Shown: positions 34,418-43,282, counted from the stretch's first letter. The stretch is DNA of 64,000 nucleotides from Lachnoclostridium sp. UBA5725 (GCA_002419585.1 DIGJ01000009.1:62001-126000), one strand, 5' to 3'. A program made the numbers and translations. The notes: generated by a model not told the origin, from the letters alone.

Positions 34418-35098
34418 TTAGGATTGGCCTTGATGATAGGCCATCCTGCTTTTTCGTTCTTGATACCAAGCTTTTACACTGGAATAATCGATATAATATA
34501 CAAAGAAATACATGACACAAGCAAGTGCGAGTGCACATATGCCATCAATGATGGAATGCTGCTTTAAAAATACGGTTGATAAGCAGATACTGAAAGCAAG
34601 AATAAAGGATGCGCTTTTTATCCATATATTATTCTTGAATTTCTGACTATTAATAATGGCAACATAGGCTCCGATTGAATTAAACACATGGATGCTAGGA
34701 CAAACATTCGTTGAAGTATCAAAGGTGTAAAGTTGCTTTATTATCATTACCAGAATGTTATTTCGTTCAAAAGTTACGGGTCTTAAATCTTGCCTTGTTG
34801 GCCAAACCGTATATGTGATCAGACATATTGTCATACCAATAAATAAAAATGCACAAGTTTTATAATAATCTTGCTTTGATGTAAAGAAAAAGTATAAAAC
34901 AACAGTGGGTATAAATGCAAACCATAATACATATGGTATCAGGAAAAATTCGTTGAAGGGAATTAAATTATCAAGTGATGAATGTATAGTTTTTGTGGGT
35001 ACCCAACCACGATTTTCCAATGCAAAAAACCAAACTAAATAAAAAAACAAATAGGACATAAGCCAGCCGTGTTTGTATTTCAAAATTAATTCTTTCAC
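34418..35098 (-). CDS. PAP2-superfamily membrane phosphatase
   Basis: 226-aa integral membrane protein with about six transmembrane helices and the acid-phosphatase signature: TRQDLRP (first motif), NVCPSIHVFN (second, with catalytic His) and LKQHSIIDG (third, nucleophile His and Asp). It should hydrolyse a lipid phosphate or pyrophosphate; the inositol-phosphotransferase-like subgroup is also possible. I choose the GTG at 35098 because AAGGAAG lies nine bases ahead; the frame runs 19 codons further without a site. Its stop is eight bases from the right end of the IS remnant. Confidence 0.78.
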   Translation of the reverse strand: MKELILKYKHGWLMSYLFFYLVWFFALENRGWVPTKTIHSSLDNLIPFNEFFLIPYVLWFAFIPTVVLYFFFTSKQDYYKTCAFLFIGMTICLITYTVWPTRQDLRPVTFERNNILVMIIKQLYTFDTSTNVCPSIHVFNSIGAYVAIINSQKFKNNIWIKSASFILAFSICLSTVFLKQHSIIDGICALALACVMYFFVYYIDYSSVKAWYQERKSRMAYHQGQS

Positions 35099-35224
35099 AA
35101 CAACAATCTTCCTTTCCTTATGGTTCGTATGGATTATAGCATAGTATAAATACACTTACAAGTAGGTTAATGAAATGTTAAGAAAAAGTTAGGAATTATT
35201 ATAATGTGATACCAATTAGTGAAT

Positions 35225-36316
35225 CTACGCCTCAAGAATATATTTTTTTAAATACACGGAGATGCTATTTCCAATTAATGCATACCCGGTATCATTTGGA
35301 TGTAACATATCATAGAGATAGTCTTTGGCATTTGATTCGTTGATAATATTATGTGACTTTGAGTCATACACATAAACATTGTCATATCGGTTTGGCATTT
35401 CTTTTATCGTATTACAAATATCCCCCAACGTATAGCCAGCAGTATTCTTTTCGTGATATCCAGCAGGGACGCTAGCACGTAGCCCACGGTAAATAGGCGT
35501 AATTAAAACAATAGGAGCTCTACTATTCTGACTGCGAATTTCCTTTATCAGGCTATTCATATAACCATTAAATGATTTATTTTCCTTTGTATCATTAGCG
35601 GTTCCGAGCTTCTTATTAAACGCATAATCATTCGTACCAACTGCGATACAAATTACATCGTAATTCTTATAGGTTGTAATACCGTTTTCTAAGCGATATA
35701 AAAGGTCTTTATTGCTTGGATTGTTATAAGGGCCAGTAGTTGAGCCATTTACTGCATAATTGGCAATATGGCATCCTAGGAGTAGTTGCACACGATCTGG
35801 ATATCCGGATGTTCCGCATTTTCCGTGAGTAATGCTATCCCCTTCAAACAGTATATTCAAATCAGAATAGTCATTATGTGGTGCAGTAATGCCTGGACTT
35901 TCATAACTTCCATAGATCAGTGTGTTCCCAAAACTAGCAACCGCTTTTACCGTATAGGTATTGGAGTTTTTATATACGATATCCGTAGTGAATGAGGTGG
36001 ATGTAGTTGTAGCAATTTTTTTCCATGTATTTTTATTTTTTTTGTAGATAAAATACATCGTGGCTTTATCGATTTTTTTCCACGATAAAGTAATCTTAGT
36101 TTTATCCTTGTTATATTTCAAACTGGTAATAATTGGAGGTTCTAGCATTGCTTCAAGATTTTTTTTTCTATATGTATTTCCTGAATATGAAATATAATGG
36201 ATGTTTTTCATTGGTGCAAGGTCTTTCGTTGCAGCATCACTAGCAAAACTGAATATATTGGAACAAAATAGTCCGCACAGCAATCCAAGGATGATTGATT
36301 TTTTTAGCATTTTCAT
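35225..36316 (-). CDS. Secreted SGNH/GDSL hydrolase with Fn3-like domain
   Basis: 363-aa exported protein. Signal peptide (KKSIILGLLCGLFCSNIFSFASDA, cleavage near residue 26-29), a fibronectin-III-like beta domain (about 60-145; ITLSWKKIDKATMYFIYKK), then an SGNH esterase domain with block I FEGDSITHG (S161), block II glycine in VNGST, block III GTNDY and block V DMLHP (D336, H339). It may deacetylate or de-esterify plant or bacterial polysaccharide. The first ATG is used, behind TAGGAGA. Monocistronic on the minus strand. Confidence 0.85.
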   Translation of the reverse strand: MKMLKKSIILGLLCGLFCSNIFSFASDAATKDLAPMKNIHYISYSGNTYRKKNLEAMLEPPIITSLKYNKDKTKITLSWKKIDKATMYFIYKKNKNTWKKIATTTSTSFTTDIVYKNSNTYTVKAVASFGNTLIYGSYESPGITAPHNDYSDLNILFEGDSITHGKCGTSGYPDRVQLLLGCHIANYAVNGSTTGPYNNPSNKDLLYRLENGITTYKNYDVICIAVGTNDYAFNKKLGTANDTKENKSFNGYMNSLIKEIRSQNSRAPIVLITPIYRGLRASVPAGYHEKNTAGYTLGDICNTIKEMPNRYDNVYVYDSKSHNIINESNAKDYLYDMLHPNDTGYALIGNSISVYLKKYILEA

Positions 36317-36598
36317 AACAATTTCTCCTAAGTTTCAAAAATATATAGTTTCCTCACTTGTATAATCGTAGGCGTATAGGACACCATAGGCATAATATGG
36401 GATGTATGAACCATAATAGAGCGGTATTTTACTATTATATCATATCTATTAGCTTCTACTATAGATAATTTTTAAGCCTTTTTGAAATAATGATAGTACT
36501 AGTGATCTGTTAACGATACCTAACCCGCATGTCATTGACAAGGGTTATAATCAATGTAATAATAGTAGAATATTTAAGGATTAAAGGAGACTACAAAC

Positions 36599-37042
36599 AT
36601 GAAAATAGCAATTGGAAATGATCATTCAGCAGTAGATATGAAACAACAGATTACAGAATTTTTAATAGAAATGGGACATGAAGTCGTAAATTGCGGTACC
36701 GATGCTTTTGATAGCTGTGACTACCCAATATACGGTGAAAAAGTTGGAAATGCAGTGGCCAAAAAAGAAGTCGACTGTGGTATCTTAATTTGTGGTACTG
36801 GTGTTGGCATCTCACTTGCAGCAAATAAAGTAAACGGTGTTCGTGCAGTCGTATGCAGCGAACCTTATTCAGCAAAATTATCCAAGCAGCATAACAATAC
36901 AAATATCTTGGCATTTGGTGCACGTGTTGTAGGTATCGAACTTGCAAAGATGATTGTGGAAGAATGGGTAAACGCAGAATTTATGGGCGAAAGACATCAA
37001 CGCCGCGTGGACATGATTATGGACATAGAAACTAGAAACTAA
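36599..37042 (+). CDS. rpiB: Ribose-5-phosphate isomerase B
   Basis: 147-aa RpiB/LacAB-family sugar-phosphate isomerase: MKIAIGNDHSAVDMK, VNCGTDAFDSCDYP, CGILICGTGVGISLAANK (catalytic Cys), VCSEPYSAKLSKQHNNTNIL read in segments, and AEFMGERHQRR. It acts in the pentose phosphate pathway and could equally isomerise another aldose phosphate. AAAGGAGA precedes the ATG. A TTGACA with AATAAT at 36535-36563 is a candidate promoter. Repeat element B begins within its stop codon. Confidence 0.9.
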   Translation: MKIAIGNDHSAVDMKQQITEFLIEMGHEVVNCGTDAFDSCDYPIYGEKVGNAVAKKEVDCGILICGTGVGISLAANKVNGVRAVVCSEPYSAKLSKQHNNTNILAFGARVVGIELAKMIVEEWVNAEFMGERHQRRVDMIMDIETRN

Positions 37043-37370
37043 ATTCTGGGTTAAACGAGCGACGGACGCGGGAGTTTTTGGGAAAGTCACGCAAAAGGCG
37101 CGGTGGGATTATGGTTTTTGAAATTCGAATGGAGCACAGGGGCAGACCTTAAAATCGGACGCATTAAACATTCGGTAGAACCTCTAAGCAAGCCATAATG
37201 AGCTCTTATGGGAGCTCATTATGGCTAGAGTTTCTGCCTCATAATGCGAAAACGATTTTAAGGACTGCCCCTGTGCTCCATTCGAATAAGGAAGACTATG
37301 ACCACCGTGCTTTTTGCTGATTATGGTAAACGTCTCCGCTGTTGTCGGTAATTTTATTGTAAATTTCAGA
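37041..37370. repeat. Long-hairpin element B
   Basis: A diverged copy of element A. The outer arms are 35 bp (37123-37157 with 37253-37287) with one mismatch; the central hairpin is a perfect 15-bp stem (37191-37205 with 37212-37226, AGCCATAATGAGCTC, 6-nt loop). Compared with A, six paired positions differ and are compensated in both arms, against one uncompensated change. The left flank also matches A (AAATTCTGGGTTAAAC, then GACGCGGGAGTTTTTG, GCAAAAGGCGCGGTGGG), as does the right flank (GGAAGACTATGACCACCG). From about 37371 to 37634 the DNA is AT-rich and I see no gene. Confidence 0.85.
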
Positions 37371-37634
37371 GTTTAATTGTAATTTTGTTTGAAGGCAGTA
37401 TAAACCGTTAGTGTACCAGTGAGTCCATATTTTAGTTTTGATGCCTTAATCATCAAGTAGAAGTAATTAATACTAACAAAATCTGTAAATAAATAATAAA
37501 ATATTGAATTATAAATAACGTTCGTGATGTTAAATTAAAACGTTAATGACGGTAATGGTTATACATTAATATTATGTGATATGGTAGAGATGTAATTAAA
37601 ATAATTATTACATAATAAAAAAGGAGACGCTAAA

Positions 37635-37925
37635 ATGAGGATGTCTGAGAAGACAAAAAAGAATATTTGTTTTATTTGCTTTTTCTTGTTTTTTATTGGA
37701 GGAGGATTGAATCCTAATATTTATTTAGAATCTTACCTGCCTCGTGAAATGTTTCATTCAATGATATTAGATGATTGTTTAAAGTTGATTGCATTTCTAA
37801 TTATGATTTCTGTCTTTGAACCATTAGAAGTTGAATACAAAAGTAGAAAGTATAAACTAATTATTGTTATTGATATAATTGTTGTCTTATATTTATCCTT
37901 TTCTTATTTTAAGATTATAGTATAA
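37635..37925 (+). CDS. Small membrane protein between two hairpin elements
   Basis: 96-aa unrecognised protein with three hydrophobic segments (residues about 10-27, 45-60 and 74-94) and charged connectors. AAAGGAGAC gives a good ribosome site eight bases ahead of the ATG, so I regard it as real. It is flanked by element B and element C, whose outer tips are inverted copies of each other, so it may be cargo of a 1.25-kb repeat-bounded unit. No function can be assigned. Confidence 0.6.
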   Translation: MRMSEKTKKNICFICFFLFFIGGGLNPNIYLESYLPREMFHSMILDDCLKLIAFLIMISVFEPLEVEYKSRKYKLIIVIDIIVVLYLSFSYFKIIV

Positions 37926-37959
37926 AAATTCTGGTATTTATTTAACATTTGTAAACCAG

Positions 37960-38291
37960 CGAGTCCGTTTTTCGTAGCCAGCCATGAAGGGCTGAGCTCA
38001 TAATCTATATTCAATTTACACGGCTCCCAGGCTAGGATTTAATATCATTAGAGTATATGGAAGGCTGCTGAAAAACTACTGATTTTTTGCTAACGTAAAC
38101 TCTATCGAGAATTGACTCTCTTATGAGTCAATTCTCGATTGCACAGAGGTTACGTGGAATGCTTATACGATTGATATAAAATCCTAGTCTGGGAGCCGTG
38201 TAAATTGTAGAAAAACTAAAATGCTCAGCCTTTCTTGGCGTCACTCCGAAGCAAAAACTCACGTCCGTCCTGCACCGTTAAACCAGAATTT
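37960..38291. repeat. Long-hairpin element C
   Basis: Outer arms of 36 bases (38012-38047 with 38172-38207, CAATTTACACGGCTCCCAG) pair with a couple of mismatches; the centre is a perfect 15-bp stem (38104-38118 with 38125-38139, ATCGAGAATTGACTC, 6-nt loop). The arm sequence is unrelated to A and B but the geometry is the same. Its right flank (GCTCAGCC, GGCGTCACTCC, then ACTCACGTCCGTCC) repeats the right end of A and, inverted, the left tip of A and B. It fills most of the 480 bases before the response regulator; no gene is seen. Confidence 0.8.
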
Positions 38292-38406
38292 ATTACACAT
38301 TCTGTCTTTCAGGAACAATTTTCCATACCTTATGCAAAGGAGGTTGCCTTTCTGTTTTTTTGCTCTATAATGAATGCATAAGCTTATAAAAAACGAGGTC
38401 TTGTTT

Positions 38407-39105
38407 ATGATGAAGGTAGCAATTTGCGATGATGAGCAAGCGGTGATAAACGATGTTACTGCATGTCTAAGAAACTATAAGAAGGAAGTTTTTGAAATTC
38501 GAACGTTTCAAAGTGGTGAAAGTTTGGTGGCTTCGACGGAAGTCTTTGATATTATCATTCTTGATATTGATATGGGAGGAATGAATGGAATTGAAACGGC
38601 AAAAAGCATACGTGATAAGGACAAAAAGGTGAAGATTATCTATCTAACGAGTTATACGGACTATACAATCTTTGCATTTGCAGTCCATGCATTTGCTTAT
38701 TTAATGAAGCCGGTAAACGAACTTGAATTACATAAGCAGTTTGATGAAGCGATTGCCTATCATTTTCAGTTGGAAGAAAGTGAGATAGAATTTCAGACGA
38801 TACAAGGGATAATACGAAAAAAACCAAGTGAGATTTTGTATTTTGAATATCAGAATCGCTTTGTTTCGACTGTGACGACAAAGGATTCCTTTCTTCTTAA
38901 AAAGAGAATAACGGATATCAGCCTTGAGATGGAAGGGTATCATTTTGCGATTCCACATAAAAGTTTTGTTGTGAACTTATATCATGTGAAGGGAATACGT
39001 GGAAATGATATTATTCTTTCTAGTGATCAAACAATTCCGTTGTCTCAAAAAAAGGCAGCGCAGTTTCGTAAGCAGCTCAATTGTTATCTAAGTAGTGTGA
39101 TTTAG
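38407..39105 (+). CDS. LytTR-type response regulator (AgrA-like)
   Basis: 232-aa two-component regulator. The receiver domain has the acidic pair (CDDE, residues 7-10), phospho-Asp D53 in IILDID, T/S near 82 (YLTSYTD) and K (FAYLMKPVNE). The C-terminal LytTR DNA-binding domain (FQTIQGIIRKKPSEILYFEYQNRF to PLSQKKAAQFRKQL, about 130-230) is of the AgrA/VirR class. CGAGG precedes the first of two ATGs at 38407. It is followed by its kinase after 11 bases. Confidence 0.88.
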   Translation: MMKVAICDDEQAVINDVTACLRNYKKEVFEIRTFQSGESLVASTEVFDIIILDIDMGGMNGIETAKSIRDKDKKVKIIYLTSYTDYTIFAFAVHAFAYLMKPVNELELHKQFDEAIAYHFQLEESEIEFQTIQGIIRKKPSEILYFEYQNRFVSTVTTKDSFLLKKRITDISLEMEGYHFAIPHKSFVVNLYHVKGIRGNDIILSSDQTIPLSQKKAAQFRKQLNCYLSSVI

Positions 39106-39116
39106 GGGGTGAAGGC

Positions 39117-40448
39117 GTGGCAGAAAGTTATCTTCGGTTGATTGCAAGTATTGTGATTCCTGTTTTGGGAAGTGCATTTTTGATCTTTATTATGGTAGAT
39201 AGTGCGATGCGGCTGGGAATAAACCGCTTCATCGAAAAGAAAATACGAATCGCATCGTTTTGCATTTTTAGTGCCCTCGTCATCGGATTGGCAACGTTTC
39301 AAAATCCCATAATCAATGCGATCACATTGGTTATTGTTTTTCCTGTTTTATGCCATTTTCTTTGCAATAACAAGAAAAATTATTTCCTTTTTTATATTGG
39401 AATATCGATTGTAACCTTGTTAATTGATTTTTCACTGAGATGTTTGGTGCAAGTACTTATTTATAATGGAATTCTTTATTTTAAGGATGCTATGTATTAT
39501 GTTCTTTTATATGTACCGGTATCAAAGATTGTAACCATTGTGTTCTTGCGTCTTTATGTTGCCCTGATTCGAAAGAGGCACCATGAGGATATTTCAACGA
39601 AGCACTACATGGCAAATTTGATTCTTCCGGTATTTAGTGTGGTTTTTATTTATTCTTTGGTCTATTATGCTCAGATTTATATTGATTTATTTGGAGTTGG
39701 GCTACTTTTAGGAAATATGGTAATTTTGTTAGCATTAAATCTGTACTATCCAAAGATGATTGAAATTACAGAAAAAAACAATCTCCTGCAAAATGAAATC
39801 ATGCTCTACAATCAACAGGAGAAATTGCAATTTCAGTATTATGAAGAATTGGAGAGAAAATATGGGGAGTCTAGAAGGATTATTCATGATATCCGAAACC
39901 ATATCATTGCAATGGAAGAGCTTTCAAAAGAAAGTAACAATGAAAAAGCACTGTCCTATACAAAGGGAATCCACCAAATGTTAAATGACTTAGGTCAGAA
40001 ATACTATAGTTCCAATAAAGTGTTGAATATCATATTAAATGATAAAGTGTCCCGAATGAACAGTCTGGAAATCCATTCCGATATACGAATCGGAGATGTT
40101 GACTTGCGTGTAATCGAAGATATTGATATTACGGTTATCTTTGGAAATATTCTTGATAATGCAATTGAAGCAGCAACGGAGTCTAGCGATAAAGAGCTTA
40201 CCCTTCGAATTGATCAGGTGCAGGACTTTATTAGTATTCGATTGACCAATTCTGTAATCATGCAGCCAGTAAAACAGGGCGGACTTTACAAATCAAAAAA
40301 GAAAGACCATACAGGAATTGGACTAAAAAATGTGAAGAGAGCAGTGGAAAAATATCATGGAGACCTACAGTTTGAAGGACAGGATAAGAACTTTAGTGTA
40401 TCTATCATGCTACCTATACAAGGAGGGAATAAGAATGAATACAATTAG
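39117..40448 (+). CDS. AgrC-like sensor histidine kinase
   Basis: 443-aa membrane kinase with about six N-terminal transmembrane helices (to residue 210), a short coiled coil, a HPK10-type phosphoacceptor (RRIIHDIRNHI, H257) and a C-terminal GHKL ATPase (VIFGNILDNAIEAA N-box, HTGIGLKNVKRAVEKYHG G2 box). This is the quorum-peptide receptor class, although no AgrD/AgrB genes are nearby. The start is a GTG behind AGGGGGTGA. The 3' end overlaps the next gene by 14 bases. Confidence 0.85.
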   Translation: MAESYLRLIASIVIPVLGSAFLIFIMVDSAMRLGINRFIEKKIRIASFCIFSALVIGLATFQNPIINAITLVIVFPVLCHFLCNNKKNYFLFYIGISIVTLLIDFSLRCLVQVLIYNGILYFKDAMYYVLLYVPVSKIVTIVFLRLYVALIRKRHHEDISTKHYMANLILPVFSVVFIYSLVYYAQIYIDLFGVGLLLGNMVILLALNLYYPKMIEITEKNNLLQNEIMLYNQQEKLQFQYYEELERKYGESRRIIHDIRNHIIAMEELSKESNNEKALSYTKGIHQMLNDLGQKYYSSNKVLNIILNDKVSRMNSLEIHSDIRIGDVDLRVIEDIDITVIFGNILDNAIEAATESSDKELTLRIDQVQDFISIRLTNSVIMQPVKQGGLYKSKKKDHTGIGLKNVKRAVEKYHGDLQFEGQDKNFSVSIMLPIQGGNKNEYN

Positions 40449-41229
40449 TACGGGAATAATTGGGGCATTAATTTTAGGATTGCTCATTTGCTTTTTGCTT
40501 CCAATCGTCGGTTTTATATACTCAAGAATACGGTATAAAAAAATAGCAAAGCCATTTCTATTTGGAATGTTAACGTTTTTCGTATCGCAAATCGTACTTC
40601 GGTTACCAATTATTCAAGTGTTGTTGCCAAAGTTTGATTGGTACAATATATTTGTTGCAAAATATTATTATTTGTATGTTATTTTATTAGCATTATCTGC
40701 GGGTGTATTTGAAGAGGTGGGTCGATTCCTTGTTGTAAAGTATTTTTTGAAAAAGAATCGGCGTTATGGAGACGGCATTGCCTTTGGGATCGGGCATGGT
40801 GGAATTGAGGCAATCTTAATTGTTGGAATGTCGTATATTAATATGCTGGTCTATAGTTTGGCAAGTAATAAGGGAACCTTGGAGGCTTTGTTAAATGGGG
40901 CACCACAAACAGCGATAGACAGTGTAAATGCTGCACTGGCAGGGCTGTCGATAGCAGGTGTACTCCTAGGAGCGCTCGAGAGAGTATTTGCTATGGCGAT
41001 GCACATTGGTATGACTATGATAGTATATATGGGATTTGCTAAGAAAAAAGAGGGCACTTATCTTTTGGTTGCAATTTTAGTGCATACGATGGTAGACAGT
41101 CTTTGTGGAATACTACCGAAGTTGGGAATCAGCGGAGGAGCATTGGAAGTAGTGTTTGGAGCTTGTGCAGCTTTGCTTTTATGGTATACCCTTAGAATGA
41201 AAAGGCCGATGATGGAATTAACCCAGTAA
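40435..41229 (+). CDS. YhfC-type intramembrane protease-like protein
   Basis: 264-aa polytopic membrane protein with seven to eight helices. Conserved polar motifs inside helices are EEVGRFLVVKYFLKK (residues about 101-116), GIGHGGIEAI, AMHIGMTMIVY and LVHTMVDSLCG, the E/H pattern of the YhfC/glutamic-type CAAX-protease-like family. I choose the ATG at 40435, which has GGAGGG nine bases ahead; a longer frame upstream lies in the kinase. It is translationally linked to the AgrC-like kinase, so it may process a peptide or regulate the sensor. Confidence 0.75.
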   Translation: MNTISTGIIGALILGLLICFLLPIVGFIYSRIRYKKIAKPFLFGMLTFFVSQIVLRLPIIQVLLPKFDWYNIFVAKYYYLYVILLALSAGVFEEVGRFLVVKYFLKKNRRYGDGIAFGIGHGGIEAILIVGMSYINMLVYSLASNKGTLEALLNGAPQTAIDSVNAALAGLSIAGVLLGALERVFAMAMHIGMTMIVYMGFAKKKEGTYLLVAILVHTMVDSLCGILPKLGISGGALEVVFGACAALLLWYTLRMKRPMMELTQ

Positions 41230-41334
41230 ATGAAGATAGTAGAGTGAAAGAAAAACGTTCACGAAACAAGTTTGTGTCTGTGCTGCGTATGCAAACTTGT
41301 TATACACAAGACGCAGTGCAGAATGGAGAAAATC

Positions 41335-41748
41335 ATGAAGAAGATAGGATTAGTTGTAATAACCTTGGTACTTGCCATGGTGATGATAACCGGATGTGGA
41401 GCAAAAGCTCTTTCCGAAGATTTTAATGAAGAGGAAGTAAAAAAGGCAGCAGAAAATGCAGTTACAACCTTGGATTCTGGTGATTATGAGACATTTTCAA
41501 ATGAACTTGTCAGTGAAATCATGAAAAAAGATCTTACGGCGGAAGTTATGAAAAATGCAGTTGACCAAGTAATGCCAAATCGTGGTGCTTTTGTTGAATT
41601 TACTTCGGAAGCTACCTTTGGTAAGACCGATAAGAACGAAGAAGATTACGCGGTTGTGGTAGTTGTTGCAAAATATGAATCACAAAAAGTAACGTACACC
41701 GTAAGCCTTGACAAGAATCTTAAAATCATCGGTTTTTATTTAAAGTAA
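41335..41748 (+). CDS. DUF3887-like lipoprotein
   Basis: 137-aa small lipoprotein (lipobox MITGC, C21) with the compact domain typical of DUF3887 (SEDFNEEEVKKAAENAVTTLDSGDYETFS, read in parts, then YAVVVVVAKYESQKVTYTVSLDKNLKIIGFYLK). The domain is NTF2-like in shape and often accompanies YhfC-type membrane proteases and regulators. GGAG six bases ahead supports the ATG at 41335. A strong terminator follows. Function unknown. Confidence 0.72.
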   Translation: MKKIGLVVITLVLAMVMITGCGAKALSEDFNEEEVKKAAENAVTTLDSGDYETFSNELVSEIMKKDLTAEVMKNAVDQVMPNRGAFVEFTSEATFGKTDKNEEDYAVVVVVAKYESQKVTYTVSLDKNLKIIGFYLK

Positions 41749-41771
41749 GATGGGTTCAATAATAAAAAACA

Positions 41772-41822
41772 GAGATTGTAGCTATCATTACCCTTTTCCG
41801 GGATGATAGCTATAATCTTTTT
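41772..41822 (+). terminator. Intrinsic terminator after the LytTR operon
   Basis: A 16-bp stem (41772-41787 with 41802-41817, AGATTGTAGCTATCAT, one G-T pair) and a T-rich tail. It may also serve the convergent pyrI transcript. Confidence 0.8.
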
Positions 41823-41833
41823 ACTTTTAAATG

Positions 41834-42265
41834 CTATTTCGCATTATTTGTAGCCTTGTGATCGCAGTAGATACAACGATAAACTCGTTTGCTTGCATCT
41901 GACAACTTAAATATATGCTGGAGCTCCTGCTCTACCGAGGTAATGCATCTTGGATTCTTGCAATGAGCGACATTTATGATGCGTTCTGGCAAGGTTAGCT
42001 TCTTTTTCTCAACGGTTTTGCTGTCTTCAATAATGCTTATGGTAATGTTTGGATCAATGTAGCCTAGAACATCCAAATTGATATCGATGGTATCATTTAT
42101 TTTAATGATATCCTTTGAACCAAGTTTATTGCTCTTTACATTTTTTATGATTGCAACGCTGCAATTTAGGGAATCTAGATTTAGATGTTGATAGATTTCC
42201 ATTGCCTTGCCTTCTTTGATATGGTCTAATACAATTCCGCGCTCGATACTATCTACTTTTAACAT
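41834..42265 (-). CDS. pyrI: Aspartate carbamoyltransferase regulatory subunit
   Basis: 143-aa allosteric subunit of ATCase. The N-terminal nucleotide-binding domain starts MLKVDSIERGIVLDHI, and the C-terminal zinc domain carries CKNPRC and CIYCDHK, the four zinc cysteines. AGGAGG precedes the ATG at 42265; the frame runs on into pyrB without a site. It follows pyrB after 10 bases, the usual pyrBI order. Confidence 0.92.
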   Translation of the reverse strand: MLKVDSIERGIVLDHIKEGKAMEIYQHLNLDSLNCSVAIIKNVKSNKLGSKDIIKINDTIDINLDVLGYIDPNITISIIEDSKTVEKKKLTLPERIINVAHCKNPRCITSVEQELQHIFKLSDASKRVYRCIYCDHKATNNAK

Positions 42266-42275
42266 ATGAGTCCTC

Positions 42276-43190
42276 CTATTTATCCAAATCCAATAACTTA
42301 ATGATGAGTGCCATACGAACAAATTTTCCGTATTCTACCTGATCAAAGTAAACGGCTCTTGGATCGTTGTCTACTTCAACCGCAATTTCGTTTACTCGAG
42401 GCAGTGGATGCAAGATTTTAAGATCTTCTTTTGCAGTTGCTAGTTTGTCGAGTGTCAAGATATAGCTGTCTTTCAAACGAATATAGTCTGCTTCATTAAA
42501 GAAACGTTCTCTTTGCACGCGAGTCATATATAGAATGTCTAATTCAGGTATCACGTCGTCCATGTAATTCACTTCAGTAAAAGGAATGTTGTTTTTGATA
42601 AGATCATCTTTGATATAATCAGGAATTTGCAGTTCATCAGGAGAAATTAAGATAAATTTGATATGTTCAAATAGTGAGAGTTGCTTGATCAAGGAGTGGA
42701 CAGTACGTCCGAATTTTAAGTCACCACAAAAGCCAATGGTTAAATCGGTAAGTCGGTGTTTTGTTTCACGAATCGTAAGTAAATCAGTTAATGTTTGCGT
42801 TGGGTGATTATGTCCACCATCACCTGCATTAATAACTGGAATATTAACATGCATTGATGCAACAAGTGGTGCGCCTTCTTTTGGATGTCTCATTGCAATA
42901 ATATCTGCATATTTTTCAATGGTTCGTGCGGTATCAGCAACACTTTCGCCTTTTGCTGCGGAACTGGAATCGGCCGAAGAAAAACCAAGTACATTGCCCC
43001 CTAGCTCCATCATTGCTGCTTCAAAGCTTAATCGGGTTCGTGTACTTGGTTCAAAGAATAGAGTCGCTAATTTTTTGCCCTTGCAAATTTCAGAATATTT
43101 GGTTCGGTGTTTAATAATATCTTCCGCTAAAACGAGAATTTCGTCTAACTCTTGAAGTGTTAAATCCGTTGGATCAATTAAATGTTTCAT
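42276..43190 (-). CDS. pyrB: Aspartate carbamoyltransferase catalytic subunit
   Basis: 304-aa enzyme of pyrimidine synthesis joining carbamoyl phosphate and aspartate. The carbamoyl-phosphate motif FFEPSTRTRLSFE (about residue 50), GDGGHNHPTQTLTDL and LHPLPRVNEI are diagnostic. I choose the ATG at 43190 (MKHLIDPTDLT), where relatives start; the longer frame has no ribosome site. No attenuator or PyrR-type leader is evident in the 60-base leader. Confidence 0.93.
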   Translation of the reverse strand: MKHLIDPTDLTLQELDEILVLAEDIIKHRTKYSEICKGKKLATLFFEPSTRTRLSFEAAMMELGGNVLGFSSADSSSAAKGESVADTARTIEKYADIIAMRHPKEGAPLVASMHVNIPVINAGDGGHNHPTQTLTDLLTIRETKHRLTDLTIGFCGDLKFGRTVHSLIKQLSLFEHIKFILISPDELQIPDYIKDDLIKNNIPFTEVNYMDDVIPELDILYMTRVQRERFFNEADYIRLKDSYILTLDKLATAKEDLKILHPLPRVNEIAVEVDNDPRAVYFDQVEYGKFVRMALIIKLLDLDK

Positions 43191-43252
43191 AAGTCCACCA
43201 TTCCTTTCATAATTTGTGCCTGCTACAAAACTCTGCCATGGCAAATTTTTTT

Positions 43253-43282
43253 GATTATACCTGTTTTTGACCTCGTTTGTCA
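43253..43282 (-). promoter_or_regulatory. Promoter of pyrBI
   Basis: Minus-strand TTGACA (complement of 43277-43282), 18 bases, TATAAT (complement of 43253-43258), with a leader of about 55 bases. Confidence 0.62.
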
